Assembly (NCBI RefSeq): GCF_001425045.1
Contig: NZ_LMDJ01000032.1
Location: 125,126 to 189,125, forward strand
Origin: Massilia sp. Root351
GTDB lineage: Bacteria > Pseudomonadota > Gammaproteobacteria > Burkholderiales > Burkholderiaceae_D
Length of the DNA stretch: 64,000 nt
Reading direction: 5' to 3'
The notes under the pieces are model-generated. The model was not told the origin of the DNA and searched no databases. It saw only the letters and a program-made list of their open reading frames with translations. Below are positions 7,500 to 16,395 of this stretch, piece after piece. Position numbers and translations under genes: made by a program. Numbering within the stretch: position 1 is the stretch's first letter; the number at the start of each line of letters is the position of its first letter.

Positions 7500-8516
7500 A
7501 TGCTGTCCAAAAAAATTATCGCTGCAACTGTTTTCGCTGCCGCTGCCGCTGCCACCTTCGCTCCGGCGCTGGCCGCCGAGTTCAGCCTGCTGAACGTCTC
7601 CTATGATCCAACCCGTGAGCTGTACGCGGACGTCAACGCCGCCTTCGCCAAGGACTACAAGGCCAAGACCGGCGACACCATCAAGATCAAGCAGTCGCAC
7701 GGCGGCTCCGGCAAGCAGGGCCGCGCAGTCATCGACGGCCTGGAAGCGGACGTGGTGACCCTGGCGCTGGCCTACGACATCGACGCCATCGCCGAGCGCA
7801 GCCTGCTGAACAAGGACTGGCAGAAGCGCCTGGGCCACAACAGCACGCCGTACAGCTCCACCATCGTGTTCCTGGTACGCAAGGGCAATCCCAAAGGCAT
7901 CAAGGACTGGAACGACCTGGTCAAGCCGGGCGTGGCCGTCATCACGCCGAACCCGAAAACCTCGGGCGGCGCGCGCTGGAACCACCTGGCCGCCTACGGC
8001 TATGCGCTGCGCCAGCAGGGCGGCAGCGACGCCACCGCCAAGGAATTCCTGAAGAAACTGTACAAGAACGTGCCGGTGCTCGATTCCGGTGCGCGCGGCG
8101 CCACCACCACCTTCGTCGAACGCGGCATTGGCGACGTGCTGATCGCGTGGGAAAACGAAGCCCTGCTGGCAATCAAGGAGCTGGGCCCGAACAAGGTGGA
8201 AATCGTGGCGCCGTCGGTCAGCATCCTGGCCGAGCCGCCGGTGGCCGTGGTCGATAAAGTGGTCGACAAGCGCGGCACCCGCAAAGTGGCGGAAGCCTAC
8301 CTGAACTTCCTCTACACCGACGAGGCGCAGGAACTGATCGCCAAGAACTACTACCGTCCTACCGTGGAGAAGGAAGCCCGGAAGTATGCGGCCCAGTTCC
8401 CCAACGTGAAGCTGTTCACGCTGGCCCAGGTGGCCGGCGACTGGAGCAGCGCGCAAAAGGTGCACTTCGCTGACGGCGGCGTGTTCGACCAGATCTACGC
8501 CCCGGGCAGCAAGTAA
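7500..8516 (+). CDS. sbp: Sulfate ABC transporter substrate-binding protein
   Basis: A 338-residue periplasmic protein with a clear signal peptide (Lys-Lys, Ala-rich core, cleavage near ALAA) and mature start [16 protein letters not shown]. Sulfate-binding landmarks are visible: [35 protein letters not shown] and AWENEALLA. It delivers sulfate (or thiosulfate) to the CysTW permease. The permease and ATPase genes lie 2.2 kb downstream, separated by a hydrolase, a peroxiredoxin and a TauE-like exporter on the same strand. Confidence 0.95.
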   Translation: MLSKKIIAATVFAAAAAATFAPALAAEFSLLNVSYDPTRELYADVNAAFAKDYKAKTGDTIKIKQSHGGSGKQGRAVIDGLEADVVTLALAYDIDAIAERSLLNKDWQKRLGHNSTPYSSTIVFLVRKGNPKGIKDWNDLVKPGVAVITPNPKTSGGARWNHLAAYGYALRQQGGSDATAKEFLKKLYKNVPVLDSGARGATTTFVERGIGDVLIAWENEALLAIKELGPNKVEIVAPSVSILAEPPVAVVDKVVDKRGTRKVAEAYLNFLYTDEAQELIAKNYYRPTVEKEARKYAAQFPNVKLFTLAQVAGDWSSAQKVHFADGGVFDQIYAPGSK

Positions 8517-8541
8517 TCCCGGACCGGCCAGGAGCGCGGCG

Positions 8542-9120
8542 ATGACGGGCGTGTTGTCGAAGTTTCGCGTGCTGGTCGCTCCCGGCCTGCACGGCAGCGG
8601 ACCGGAGCACTGGCAGAGCCGCTGGCAGCGCCTGTACCCGTCCTTCGAGCGGATCGAGCAGGACCATTGGGACCAGCCGGACCTGGCGGCCTGGTCGGCC
8701 CGTGTCAGCCGGGTGCGGCAGCAGGACCGCCGTCCGGCGCTGATCGTGGCGCACAGCTTCGGCACGCTGGCTTCGGTGCACAGCGTGGCGCGCCATCTGG
8801 TCGGCGCGGCTGGAGCGGCGCCGGTGGCCGGCCTGCTGCTGGTGGCGCCGGCGGATCCGGACAAGTTCGGCGTGGCCGCGCAACTGCCCCGGGAGCGCCT
8901 GCCGTGCCCGTCCATCGTGCTAGCCAGCAGCAACGACCCGTGGATGACGGCCGGGCATGCGGCGCTGTGGGCGCGGCGCTGGGGCAGCCAATTCATCAAT
9001 CTCGGCGCGCTGGGGCACATCAACGCGGAGTCCGGCCTGGGCGACTGGCTGCCTGGCCAACGCCACTTGCAAAAGTTGGCGGAACAGGCGCACAATGAAC
9101 AGATCGTCAATATTTTCTAG
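8542..9120 (+). CDS. RBBP9/YdeN-like serine hydrolase
   Basis: A 192-residue minimal alpha/beta hydrolase matching the RBBP9/YdeN family in length. It starts VLVAPGLHGSGPEHWQ, has the nucleophile in AHSFGTL, an acid in SSNDPWM and a catalytic His in GALGHINAESG. The GHIN(A)ESG ending is characteristic of this family. The substrate is unknown. It sits 25 bp after sbp and 9 bp before the peroxiredoxin, so it is probably co-transcribed with them. Confidence 0.85.
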   Translation: MTGVLSKFRVLVAPGLHGSGPEHWQSRWQRLYPSFERIEQDHWDQPDLAAWSARVSRVRQQDRRPALIVAHSFGTLASVHSVARHLVGAAGAAPVAGLLLVAPADPDKFGVAAQLPRERLPCPSIVLASSNDPWMTAGHAALWARRWGSQFINLGALGHINAESGLGDWLPGQRHLQKLAEQAHNEQIVNIF

Positions 9121-9129
9121 GAGACCTTT

Positions 9130-9768
9130 ATGACATTACGTTTGGGCGACACCGCCCCCGATTTCGAGCAGCAATCCTCCGTCGGACCGATCAAGTTCCA
9201 TGAATGGGCGGGCAACTCCTGGGTGGTGCTGTTCTCGCACCCGGCCGACTTCACCCCGGTGTGCACCACCGAACTGGGCCTGACCGCCAAGCTGAAGCCG
9301 GAATTCGACAAGCGCAACGTGAAAGCCATCGCGCTGTCGGTCGATCCGGTGGAATCGCATGCCGCCTGGATCAAGGACATCGAAGACACGCAGAAGACCG
9401 TGGTGGGCTTCCCCATCATCGCCGACGCCGACAAGAAGGTCGCCAACCTGTACGACATGATCCACCCCGAGCAGTCCGCCACGGCCACCGTGCGCACGCT
9501 GTTCGTGATCGACCCGAACAAGAAGATCCGCCTGTCCATCACCTACCCGATGAGCACCGGCCGCAACTTCGACGAAGTGCTGCGCGTGATCGACGCCCTG
9601 CAGCTGACCGACGGCTACACCGTGGCCACGCCCGGCAACTGGAAAGATGGCGACGACGTCATCATTCCGTTGACCGTGCAAGACCCGGACGTGCTCAAGC
9701 AAAAGTACCCGAAAGGCTTCAAAGCCGAGCGTCCTTACCTGCGGGTAACGCCGCAGCCGAACAAGTAA
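9130..9768 (+). CDS. lsfA: 1-Cys peroxiredoxin (Prx6/LsfA type)
   Basis: A 212-residue peroxiredoxin with one cysteine in the whole protein, Cys45 in the peroxidatic motif FTPVCTTE. The Prx6 C-terminal domain is present (DGYTVATPGNWKDGDDVIIP), so it is a 1-Cys enzyme needing an external thiol reductant. LsfA in Pseudomonas is a sulfur-regulated peroxiredoxin of this type, and the setting here between sbp and the cysTWA genes agrees with a sulfur-starvation link (inference). AGGAGACC precedes the ATG. Confidence 0.92.
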   Translation: MTLRLGDTAPDFEQQSSVGPIKFHEWAGNSWVVLFSHPADFTPVCTTELGLTAKLKPEFDKRNVKAIALSVDPVESHAAWIKDIEDTQKTVVGFPIIADADKKVANLYDMIHPEQSATATVRTLFVIDPNKKIRLSITYPMSTGRNFDEVLRVIDALQLTDGYTVATPGNWKDGDDVIIPLTVQDPDVLKQKYPKGFKAERPYLRVTPQPNK

Positions 9769-9793
9769 TGCAATAAATCGCCCTTCGGCGCAT

Positions 9794-9819
9794 AAGCAAA
9801 TAGAATTTTCGTTGTTTGC
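9794..9819. promoter_or_regulatory. Sulfur-block operator, copy 1 (upstream of TauE-like gene)
   Basis: AAGCAAAT at the left and GTTTGC at the right form a dyad. The 26-bp block matches the one at 10676-10701 at 20 of 26 positions by hand alignment, with no gaps. It ends 45 bp before the TauE-like start. The dyad form and neighbourhood fit a LysR-type site, CysB being the natural candidate. Confidence 0.5.
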
Positions 9820-9864
9820 ATTCGCGACAAGTCTGTATACCCTTGCGTTTCTTAAGGGGAATCT

Positions 9865-10638
9865 ATGGACTTGTCGTTTGTTGCATCGGGTTTTGGGGTC
9901 GGCCTGCTGGTCGGCATGACTGGCGTGGGCGGCGGTTCGCTGATGACGCCCATCCTGACCCTGCTATTCGGCGTTTCCCCTTCCGTCGCGGTCGGCACCG
10001 ACCTGGCCTTCGCGGCCGTGACCAAGAGTGCCGGCACCTTCACGCACCGCCTGCGCAACACCGTGCGCTGGGACATCGTGCGCCTGCTGTGCCTGGGCGC
10101 CGTGCCCGCCGCCGTCGCCGCCGCCATCGCCCTCAAGCAGTTCGGCTCGCTGGACAAGGAAATCGGCCAGATCATCCGCTACTCCATCGCCGGCTCGGTG
10201 CTGCTGACCGTGGTCGCCATCCTGTTCCGCAGCAAGATGCTGGGCTGGATCAACACCCATCCCGAACGCCAGCTGCAAGGCCGCGCGCTGGACACGGCCA
10301 CCGTGGTGTCGGGCGCCGTGCTGGGCGTGCTTGTCACGGTCTCCTCCATCGGCGCCGGCGCCATCGGCGCCACGCTGCTGGTGCTGATGTATCCGCGCCT
10401 GAGCCCGGCGGAAGTGGCAGGCACCGACATCGCCTATGCGGTGCCGCTGACCGCGGTGGCCGCCGTGGGCCACTGGTGGCTGGGTTCGATCGACTGGATG
10501 CTGCTGCTGACCCTGCTGGTCGGTTCCGTGCCCGGCATCACCATCGGCTCCTGGTTTGCGCGCGCCGTGCCCGAGCGCGTGCTGCGCGGCCTGCTGGCCG
10601 CCACGCTGACCGCGGTTGCCGCGAAGCTGCTGGCCTGA
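9865..10638 (+). CDS. TauE/SafE-family sulfite exporter-like protein
   Basis: A 257-residue inner-membrane protein with about eight hydrophobic segments. Its start (GFGVGLLVGMTGVGGGSLMTP) is the TauE/SafE first-repeat signature, and the second repeat begins VSGAVLGVLVTVSSIGAGAIG. The family is proposed to export sulfite, sulfoacetate or related anions. Location inside the sulfate block and the operator-like repeat shared with cysT support a sulfur role; the exact anion is unknown. Confidence 0.88.
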   Translation: MDLSFVASGFGVGLLVGMTGVGGGSLMTPILTLLFGVSPSVAVGTDLAFAAVTKSAGTFTHRLRNTVRWDIVRLLCLGAVPAAVAAAIALKQFGSLDKEIGQIIRYSIAGSVLLTVVAILFRSKMLGWINTHPERQLQGRALDTATVVSGAVLGVLVTVSSIGAGAIGATLLVLMYPRLSPAEVAGTDIAYAVPLTAVAAVGHWWLGSIDWMLLLTLLVGSVPGITIGSWFARAVPERVLRGLLAATLTAVAAKLLA

Positions 10639-10675
10639 CCTGCCAATTTGATAGCACACTGGCAAATTCACATCT

Positions 10676-10703
10676 AAGCAAATGACAATTGCGTCGTTTG
10701 CTT
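10676..10703. promoter_or_regulatory. Sulfur-block operator, copy 2 (upstream of cysT)
   Basis: AAGCAAATGAC (10676-10686) and GTCGTTTGCTT (10693-10703) form an inverted repeat matching at 10 of 11 positions around a 6-bp spacer. The left 26 bp align without gaps to the copy at 9794-9819. It ends 60 bp before the cysT ATG, a position suited to activation of the cysTWA-cysB operon. Confidence 0.55.
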
Positions 10704-10763
10704 CATAACTCCTCTATGCGATTATCCGGGCCTAAACTCGGAATTGTAATAAGAGGAGTATTC

Positions 10764-11639
10764 ATGTCTGCAGTCGCCATCCCGGTCGCAGCGCCGGTGA
10801 CGTTCAAGTCCAGGAGCGCCCCATTCCGGGTGATGCCCGGCTTTAAGCTGTCGCTGGGCTTCACCATCTTCTACCTGTCGCTGATCGTGCTGATCCCGCT
10901 GTCGGCGGTGTTCCTGAAAACCTTCACCATGACGTGGGACCAGTTCTGGGGCGCGGTCACCTCCGAACGCGTGATGGCTTCCTACCGGCTGACCTTCGGC
11001 GCCTCGCTGATCGGCGCCTTCATCAACGCCGTCTTCGGCTTCATCGTGGCCTGGGTGCTGGTGCGCTACCAGTTCCCCGGCAAGCGCATCGTGGACGCGC
11101 TGGTGGATTTGCCGTTCGCGCTGCCCACCGCCGTGGCCGGCATCACGCTGACGGCCCTGTACTCGTCCAACGGCTGGTTCGGCACCTTCCTGGAAGGCAC
11201 GCTGGGCCTGAAGGTCGCCTTCACGCCGCTGGGCGTGGTGGTGGCGCTGACCTTCATCGGCTTGCCCTTCGTGGTGCGTACGGTGCAGCCGGTGCTGGAG
11301 GACGCCGAGCGCGAACTGGAGGAGGCCGCCGCCAGCCTGGGCGCCAGCGCGCTGCAGACCTTTGTGCGCGTGGTGTTCCCCACCGTGCTGCCGTCGCTGA
11401 TGACCGGCTTCGCGCTGGCCTTCGCGCGCGCCACCGGCGAGTACGGCTCGGTGATCTTCATCGCCGGCAACATGCCGATGGTGTCGGAAATTACGCCGCT
11501 GTTCATCATCACCAAGCTGGAGCAGTACGACTACGCCGGCGCCACCGCGATCGCCGTGGTGATGCTGCTGATCTCCTTCGTGCTGCTGCTGTCCATCAAT
11601 CTGCTGCAAGCCTGGGCTCGCGGAAAGTCGGGGAAATAA
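10764..11639 (+). CDS. cysT: Sulfate ABC transporter permease CysT
   Basis: A 291-residue inner-membrane permease with about six transmembrane helices. The ATG at 10764 follows a strong AAGAGGAG ribosome site, so it is preferred to the in-frame codon at 10689. The cytoplasmic coupling loop reads EEAAASLGASALQTFVRVVFPTVLPSL, the EAA motif that docks on the CysA ATPase. The text FALPTAVAGITL is typical of CysT/CysU. It directly abuts cysW. Confidence 0.95.
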   Translation: MSAVAIPVAAPVTFKSRSAPFRVMPGFKLSLGFTIFYLSLIVLIPLSAVFLKTFTMTWDQFWGAVTSERVMASYRLTFGASLIGAFINAVFGFIVAWVLVRYQFPGKRIVDALVDLPFALPTAVAGITLTALYSSNGWFGTFLEGTLGLKVAFTPLGVVVALTFIGLPFVVRTVQPVLEDAERELEEAAASLGASALQTFVRVVFPTVLPSLMTGFALAFARATGEYGSVIFIAGNMPMVSEITPLFIITKLEQYDYAGATAIAVVMLLISFVLLLSINLLQAWARGKSGK

Positions 11640-12533
11640 ATGAACGCTCCAACCACGCCTATCGCTGCGCCGCGCCGCGGCGAACTGGCCTCGGCGCCGA
11701 ACATCCTGGAACCGCTGTGGGTGCGCGGCGTCCTGATCGCCGTCGCGCTGACCTTTTTGACGCTGTTCCTGTTCGTGCCGCTGGTGGCCGTGTTCGCCGA
11801 AGCGCTGAAAAAGGGCTGGGACGTGTACGCCTCGGCCATTGTCGAGGACGACGCCATCGCCGCCATCAAGCTGACCCTGATCACGGCCGCCATTGCCGTG
11901 CCGCTGAACCTGGTGTTCGGCGTGGCCGCGTCCTGGTGCATCGCCAAATTCGAGTTCCGCGGCAAGAGCTTTTTGCTGACGCTGATCGACCTGCCGTTCT
12001 CGGTGTCGCCGGTGATTTCCGGCCTGATCTACGTGCTGCTGTTCGGCGCGCAGGGCTGGTTCGGCCCCTGGCTGGCCGAGCACGACATCAAGATCCTGTT
12101 CGCCGTGCCGGGCATCGTGCTGGCCACCATCTTCGTCACCTTCCCCTTCGTGGCGCGCGAGCTGATCCCGCTGATGCAGGCGCAGGGCAGCGAAGAGGAG
12201 GAGGCCGCCATCGTGCTGGGCGCGTCCGGCTGGCAGACCTTCTTCCGCGTGACCCTGCCCAACATCAAGTGGGGCCTGCTGTACGGCGTGATCCTGTGCA
12301 ACGCGCGCGCCATGGGCGAGTTCGGCGCGGTGTCGGTGGTGTCCGGCCACATCCGCGGCGAGACCAACACGGTGCCGCTGCAGGTCGAGATCCTCTACAA
12401 CGAATACAACTTTGCGGCCGCGTTCGCCGTGGCCTCGCTGCTGGCACTGCTGGCGCTGGTCACCCTGGCCCTGAAATCCTTTATCGCCTGGCGTCTGCAT
12501 GAAGACTATGCCGGCGTGCACAACGAACATTAA
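11640..12533 (+). CDS. cysW: Sulfate ABC transporter permease CysW
   Basis: A 297-residue permease starting immediately after the cysT stop codon. It has about six transmembrane helices, [19 protein letters not shown] in the conserved third-helix region, and the EAA-type coupling loop [25 protein letters not shown]. It pairs with CysT to form the sulfate channel. The C-terminal [11 protein letters not shown] tail is hydrophilic and cytoplasmic. Confidence 0.95.
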   Translation: MNAPTTPIAAPRRGELASAPNILEPLWVRGVLIAVALTFLTLFLFVPLVAVFAEALKKGWDVYASAIVEDDAIAAIKLTLITAAIAVPLNLVFGVAASWCIAKFEFRGKSFLLTLIDLPFSVSPVISGLIYVLLFGAQGWFGPWLAEHDIKILFAVPGIVLATIFVTFPFVARELIPLMQAQGSEEEEAAIVLGASGWQTFFRVTLPNIKWGLLYGVILCNARAMGEFGAVSVVSGHIRGETNTVPLQVEILYNEYNFAAAFAVASLLALLALVTLALKSFIAWRLHEDYAGVHNEH

Positions 12534-12547
12534 GCGGAGTACAAGCC

Positions 12548-13621
12548 ATGACGATCGCAGTCAAAAACATCAACAAGCGCTTCGGCGACTTCACCGCGCT
12601 GAACAATGTGTCGCTGGACTTTCCCACCGGCGAACTGACCGCATTGCTGGGCCCGTCCGGCTGCGGCAAGACCACGCTGCTGCGTTGCATCGCTGGCCTG
12701 GAGCACCCGGATTCGGGCCAGGTCCTGCTGGACGGCAAGGACGCGTCGGACCGCCACGTGCGCGAGCGCCAGGTGGGCTTTGTGTTCCAGCACTACGCGC
12801 TGTTCAAGCATATGACGGTGTTCGAGAACGTGGCCTTCGGCCTGCGCGTGAAGTCGCGCGCCGAGCGCCCGTCCGAAGCGCAGATCAAGAAGAAGGTCAT
12901 GGACCTGCTTGGCCTGGTGCAGCTGGACTGGCTGGCCGACCGCTATCCGCCGCAGCTGTCCGGCGGCCAACGCCAGCGTATCGCCCTGGCGCGTGCGCTG
13001 GCGGTGGAGCCGCGCGTGCTGCTGCTGGACGAGCCGTTCGGCGCGCTGGACGCGAAAGTGCGCAAGGAACTGCGCCGCTGGCTGCGCCGCCTGCACGACG
13101 AGCTGCACGTGACCAGCATCTTCGTCACCCACGACCAGGAGGAAGCGCTGGAAGTGGCCGACCAGGTGGTGCTGATGAACAAGGGTAACGTCGAGCAGAT
13201 CGGCGCGCCGGACCAGGTCTACAACCACCCGGCCTCGCCCTTCGTGTACGGCTTCCTGGGCAATGTGAACATGTTCCACGGCCGCGTGCACGAGGGCGTG
13301 ATCACCACCGGCGGCGTGGCGCTGGACCTGCCGTCGCACGGCGAAACGCAGGACAGCAAGGGCATCGCCTACGTGCGTCCGCACGAGCTGGACGTGGACC
13401 GCTACACGCCGGGCGCCGACGGCATCGTGGTCAAGCTGCGCCGCGCGCACGCCATCGGCCCGCTGGCCCAGCTGGACCTGGAGCGCGCCGACAACGCCGA
13501 GATGATCGAGGCGGTGATACCGAACGAGCGCTTCAGCCATCTCGGCCTGAAGGAAGGCGAGACGCTGGTGGTGCGGCCCAAGCGTTTGCATGTGTTTGTC
13601 GATGAGGGAACTGCGATATGA
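12548..13621 (+). CDS. cysA: Sulfate/thiosulfate ABC transporter ATP-binding protein CysA
   Basis: A 357-residue ATPase with Walker [11 protein letters not shown]-loop FVFQHYALF, signature LSGGQRQR, Walker [12 protein letters not shown] and the switch His in FVTHDQEEA. The C-terminal regulatory TOBE-type domain (about 240-357) includes [12 protein letters not shown], normal for CysA. It hydrolyses ATP on the cytoplasmic face to drive sulfate uptake through CysTW. Its stop overlaps the cysB start (ATGA), coupling transporter and regulator translation. Confidence 0.95.
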   Translation: MTIAVKNINKRFGDFTALNNVSLDFPTGELTALLGPSGCGKTTLLRCIAGLEHPDSGQVLLDGKDASDRHVRERQVGFVFQHYALFKHMTVFENVAFGLRVKSRAERPSEAQIKKKVMDLLGLVQLDWLADRYPPQLSGGQRQRIALARALAVEPRVLLLDEPFGALDAKVRKELRRWLRRLHDELHVTSIFVTHDQEEALEVADQVVLMNKGNVEQIGAPDQVYNHPASPFVYGFLGNVNMFHGRVHEGVITTGGVALDLPSHGETQDSKGIAYVRPHELDVDRYTPGADGIVVKLRRAHAIGPLAQLDLERADNAEMIEAVIPNERFSHLGLKEGETLVVRPKRLHVFVDEGTAI

Positions 13622-14550
13622 ATTTCCAGCAACTGCGTTCCATACGCGAAGCGGCCCGCCGCAACTACAACCTGACCGAGGTGGCCAATGCGCTGTTCAC
13701 CTCGCAGCCCGGCGTGAGCCGCCAGATCCGCGAGCTGGAGGACGAGCTGGGCGTGGTCATCTTCGAGCGCAACGGCAAGCGCCTGACCGGCCTGACCGAC
13801 CCCGGCAAAGGCATCCTGAAGATCATCGACCGCCTGCTGGTGGAAGCGGAAAACCTGCAGCAGGCCAGCCTGGAATACACCGGCCAGAACAGCGGCACCC
13901 TGACCATCGCCGCCACCCACACGCAGGCCCGCTACGCGCTGCCCAAAGTGGTGCAAAGCTTCCGCGCGGCCTTCCCGGAAGTGCGCATCGCCCTGCAGCA
14001 AAGCTCGCCGGAGCACATCGCGGAATGGGTGTTGTCGGGCAAGGCCGACATCGGCATCGCCACCGAGGGCCTGAGCCAGTTCCCGGACCTGGTGTCCTTC
14101 CCGTGCTACCGCTGGAGCCACTTGATCGTGGTGCCGGACAACCACCCGCTGCTGGGGCGCACCAATATCCGCCTGGAAGACCTGGCCGAGTTCCCGCTGA
14201 TTACCTACGACGTGGGCTTCACCGGCCGCGGCCACCTGGACGACGCCTTCGCGCGCGCCGGCGTGCGTCCGGACATCGTGCTCACGGCCATGGACTCGGA
14301 CGTCATCAAGCAGTACGTGTCGCTGGGTCTGGGCGTGGGCATCGTGGCCTCGATGGCCTTCGACCACGGGCGCGACAAGGGCCTGCGCGCGGTGGAGGCG
14401 TCGCACCTGTTCGCGGCCAACACCACGCGCCTGGCGGTGCGGCGCGGCGCCTACCTGCGCACCTACGCGCAGGAGTTCATCTTGCAATTCGCGCCCGAGC
14501 TGCGCCGCAGCGATATCGAAGTAGCCCTTGCTGGCGCTGAGGCCGCGTAA
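13618..14550 (+). CDS. cysB: LysR-family regulator CysB
   Basis: A 310-residue LysR-type regulator. The N-terminal HTH reads [29 protein letters not shown], the CysB/Cbl version of the motif, and the effector domain contains [14 protein letters not shown], the sulfate/O-acetylserine-binding signature. CysB activates sulfate uptake and cysteine biosynthesis genes when sulfur is limiting. Being the last gene of the cysTWA operon it is probably autoregulated with it, unlike E. coli, where cysB is separate. Confidence 0.93.
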   Translation: MNFQQLRSIREAARRNYNLTEVANALFTSQPGVSRQIRELEDELGVVIFERNGKRLTGLTDPGKGILKIIDRLLVEAENLQQASLEYTGQNSGTLTIAATHTQARYALPKVVQSFRAAFPEVRIALQQSSPEHIAEWVLSGKADIGIATEGLSQFPDLVSFPCYRWSHLIVVPDNHPLLGRTNIRLEDLAEFPLITYDVGFTGRGHLDDAFARAGVRPDIVLTAMDSDVIKQYVSLGLGVGIVASMAFDHGRDKGLRAVEASHLFAANTTRLAVRRGAYLRTYAQEFILQFAPELRRSDIEVALAGAEAA

Positions 14551-14567
14551 AGACAGACGTTTGTTGC

Positions 14568-14598
14568 GGCGGAAAGACAGGGCAGCTATTTTTCCGCC
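14568..14598. terminator. Hairpin after cysB
   Basis: GGCGGAAA (14568-14575) and TTTCCGCC (14591-14598) form a perfect 8-bp stem with a 15-nt loop, 18 bp after the cysB stop. There is no T-run after the stem on either strand, so it is at best a weak terminator or a 3' processing stop. Confidence 0.4.
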
Positions 14599-14688
14599 AG
14601 CATTGCTATTTATACATATACTGAGACGCACTGTTAGCCGCACTGCACCGATTTTTGAAACATTGTTTTAAACTTCAGGGAGCGCCAA

Positions 14689-16374
14689 ATGGGGATCGGT
14701 AACTGGAAGATAGGCACGCGCCTGGCCGGCGGACTCGGAGTGTCGCTGGTGTTCATGGTGGGCATGTCGGTGGTAGGCATCGGCAACCTCGGCAAGCTCA
14801 ACGACGGCACCGACGACCTGGCGGCCGACAAGGTGCCCAAGGTGATCGAAGCCTACGAAGCGGTGGGCGGCGTGAACGACATCGCGCGCGCCATGCGCAA
14901 CGCCATGCTGTCCACCGACCCGGAAACCGTGGGTAAGGAACTCAAGCGGGTGGAAGACAGGAAGGCGGAAATCGCCGGCCGCCTCGAGACACTGTCCAAG
15001 CTGATTTCGGACGACACCGATGCCGGCAGCAAGGCCAAGCTGAAGGCCGTGCTGGCGGCGCGCGAACGCTATGACGTGGTGCAGACGGCCTTTATCGCCA
15101 AGTCGGCCGATACTGCCAAGCGCGACGAGAATGTGGTCTATCTGCTGACCACGGTGCGCAAGGAACAGACCGCCTATCTCAATTCCCTGACCGACCTGGT
15201 CAAATATCAAACCGAGGCAGTAGCCAAGGCCAGCACCGAGGCCAAGGCGGCCTATGTCGGCGCGCGCAACATGATGATGGCATTGACGGTGATTGCGGCC
15301 GCGCTGGCCGCCGCCGTGGTGTACTGGATCACGCGCAGCATCACCCATCCGCTGAACCGCGCGGTGGGGGTGGCCGAGGCGGTCGCCAGCGGCGACCTGA
15401 CCCAGCGCATCGAGTGCGACACGGCCGACGAAACCGGGCAGCTGCTGCGCGCGCTGAAGAATATGAACGAGAGCCTGGCGCGCACCGTGGGCCGGGTGCG
15501 TTCGGGGTCGGACACCATCTCCACCGCGTCCAGCGAGATCGCCAGCGGCAACCTGGACCTGTCTTCGCGCACCGAGCAGCAGGCTTCCAGCCTGGAGGAA
15601 ACCGCCTCCTCGATGGAGGAGCTGACCTCGACCGTGACGCAGAACGCCGAGAATGCGCGCCAGGCAACCACGCTGGTGGTGTCGGCTTCCGAGTTCGCCA
15701 CCAAGGGCGGCAAGGTGGTGGGCGAAGTGGTGGCCACCATGGGCGCCATCAAGGAGAGCTCGAACAAGATCGTGGACATTATCGGCGTCATCGACGGCAT
15801 CGCGTTCCAGACCAACATCCTGGCCCTGAACGCGGCGGTGGAGGCGGCGCGCGCGGGCGAGCAGGGCAGGGGCTTCGCGGTGGTGGCCTCCGAGGTGCGC
15901 AACCTGGCGCAGCGCTCGGCGGCGGCCGCCAGGGAGATCAAGGCGCTGATCGGCGAGTCGGTGCAGACGGTGGACGCGGGCGCGCGGCTGGTGGACGAGG
16001 CGGGGGCGACGATGGAAGGCATCGTCAAGGCCGTGCGGCAGGTGGCCGACATCATGACCGAGATCAGCGCGGCCAGCCAGGAGCAGAGCTCCGGCATCGC
16101 GCAGGTGAACCAGGCCATCGTGTCGATCGACGATGTGACGCAGCAGAACGCCGCGCTGGTGGAAGAGGCGGCGGCGGCTGCGCAGTCGATGCGCGACCAG
16201 GCCGAGATGCTGGCCGGGGCGGTCAGCGTGTTCCGGCTGGCGGAGCAGCAGTACCACGTGCACGCCCCGCGCAAACCGGCGCCGGCGCAGGCCGCGCTGG
16301 CCAGACCGGCCGTCAAGCCGGCGCCGGCCAGGCGCACCGCCAGCACCGCCGGCGAGGATTGGGAAGAGTTTTAG
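14689..16374 (+). CDS. Methyl-accepting chemotaxis protein with CheR-tether C-terminus
   Basis: A 561-residue chemoreceptor. TM1 is at about 10-32, a four-helix-bundle type periplasmic sensor follows to about 188, TM2 is at about 190-212, then a HAMP domain and a long coiled-coil signalling domain. The hairpin tip ([20 protein letters not shown] and the following [11 protein letters not shown]) is fully conserved for CheA/CheW binding. A Pro/Ala-rich linker leads to a C-terminal DWEEF, resembling the NWETF pentapeptide that recruits CheR and CheB in E. coli Tar/Tsr. The ligand is unknown. No other che genes are in the window. Confidence 0.93.
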   Translation: MGIGNWKIGTRLAGGLGVSLVFMVGMSVVGIGNLGKLNDGTDDLAADKVPKVIEAYEAVGGVNDIARAMRNAMLSTDPETVGKELKRVEDRKAEIAGRLETLSKLISDDTDAGSKAKLKAVLAARERYDVVQTAFIAKSADTAKRDENVVYLLTTVRKEQTAYLNSLTDLVKYQTEAVAKASTEAKAAYVGARNMMMALTVIAAALAAAVVYWITRSITHPLNRAVGVAEAVASGDLTQRIECDTADETGQLLRALKNMNESLARTVGRVRSGSDTISTASSEIASGNLDLSSRTEQQASSLEETASSMEELTSTVTQNAENARQATTLVVSASEFATKGGKVVGEVVATMGAIKESSNKIVDIIGVIDGIAFQTNILALNAAVEAARAGEQGRGFAVVASEVRNLAQRSAAAAREIKALIGESVQTVDAGARLVDEAGATMEGIVKAVRQVADIMTEISAASQEQSSGIAQVNQAIVSIDDVTQQNAALVEEAAAAAQSMRDQAEMLAGAVSVFRLAEQQYHVHAPRKPAPAQAALARPAVKPAPARRTASTAGEDWEEF

Positions 16375-16395
16375 CCGGCGCTTGGCGGCCGTGCA

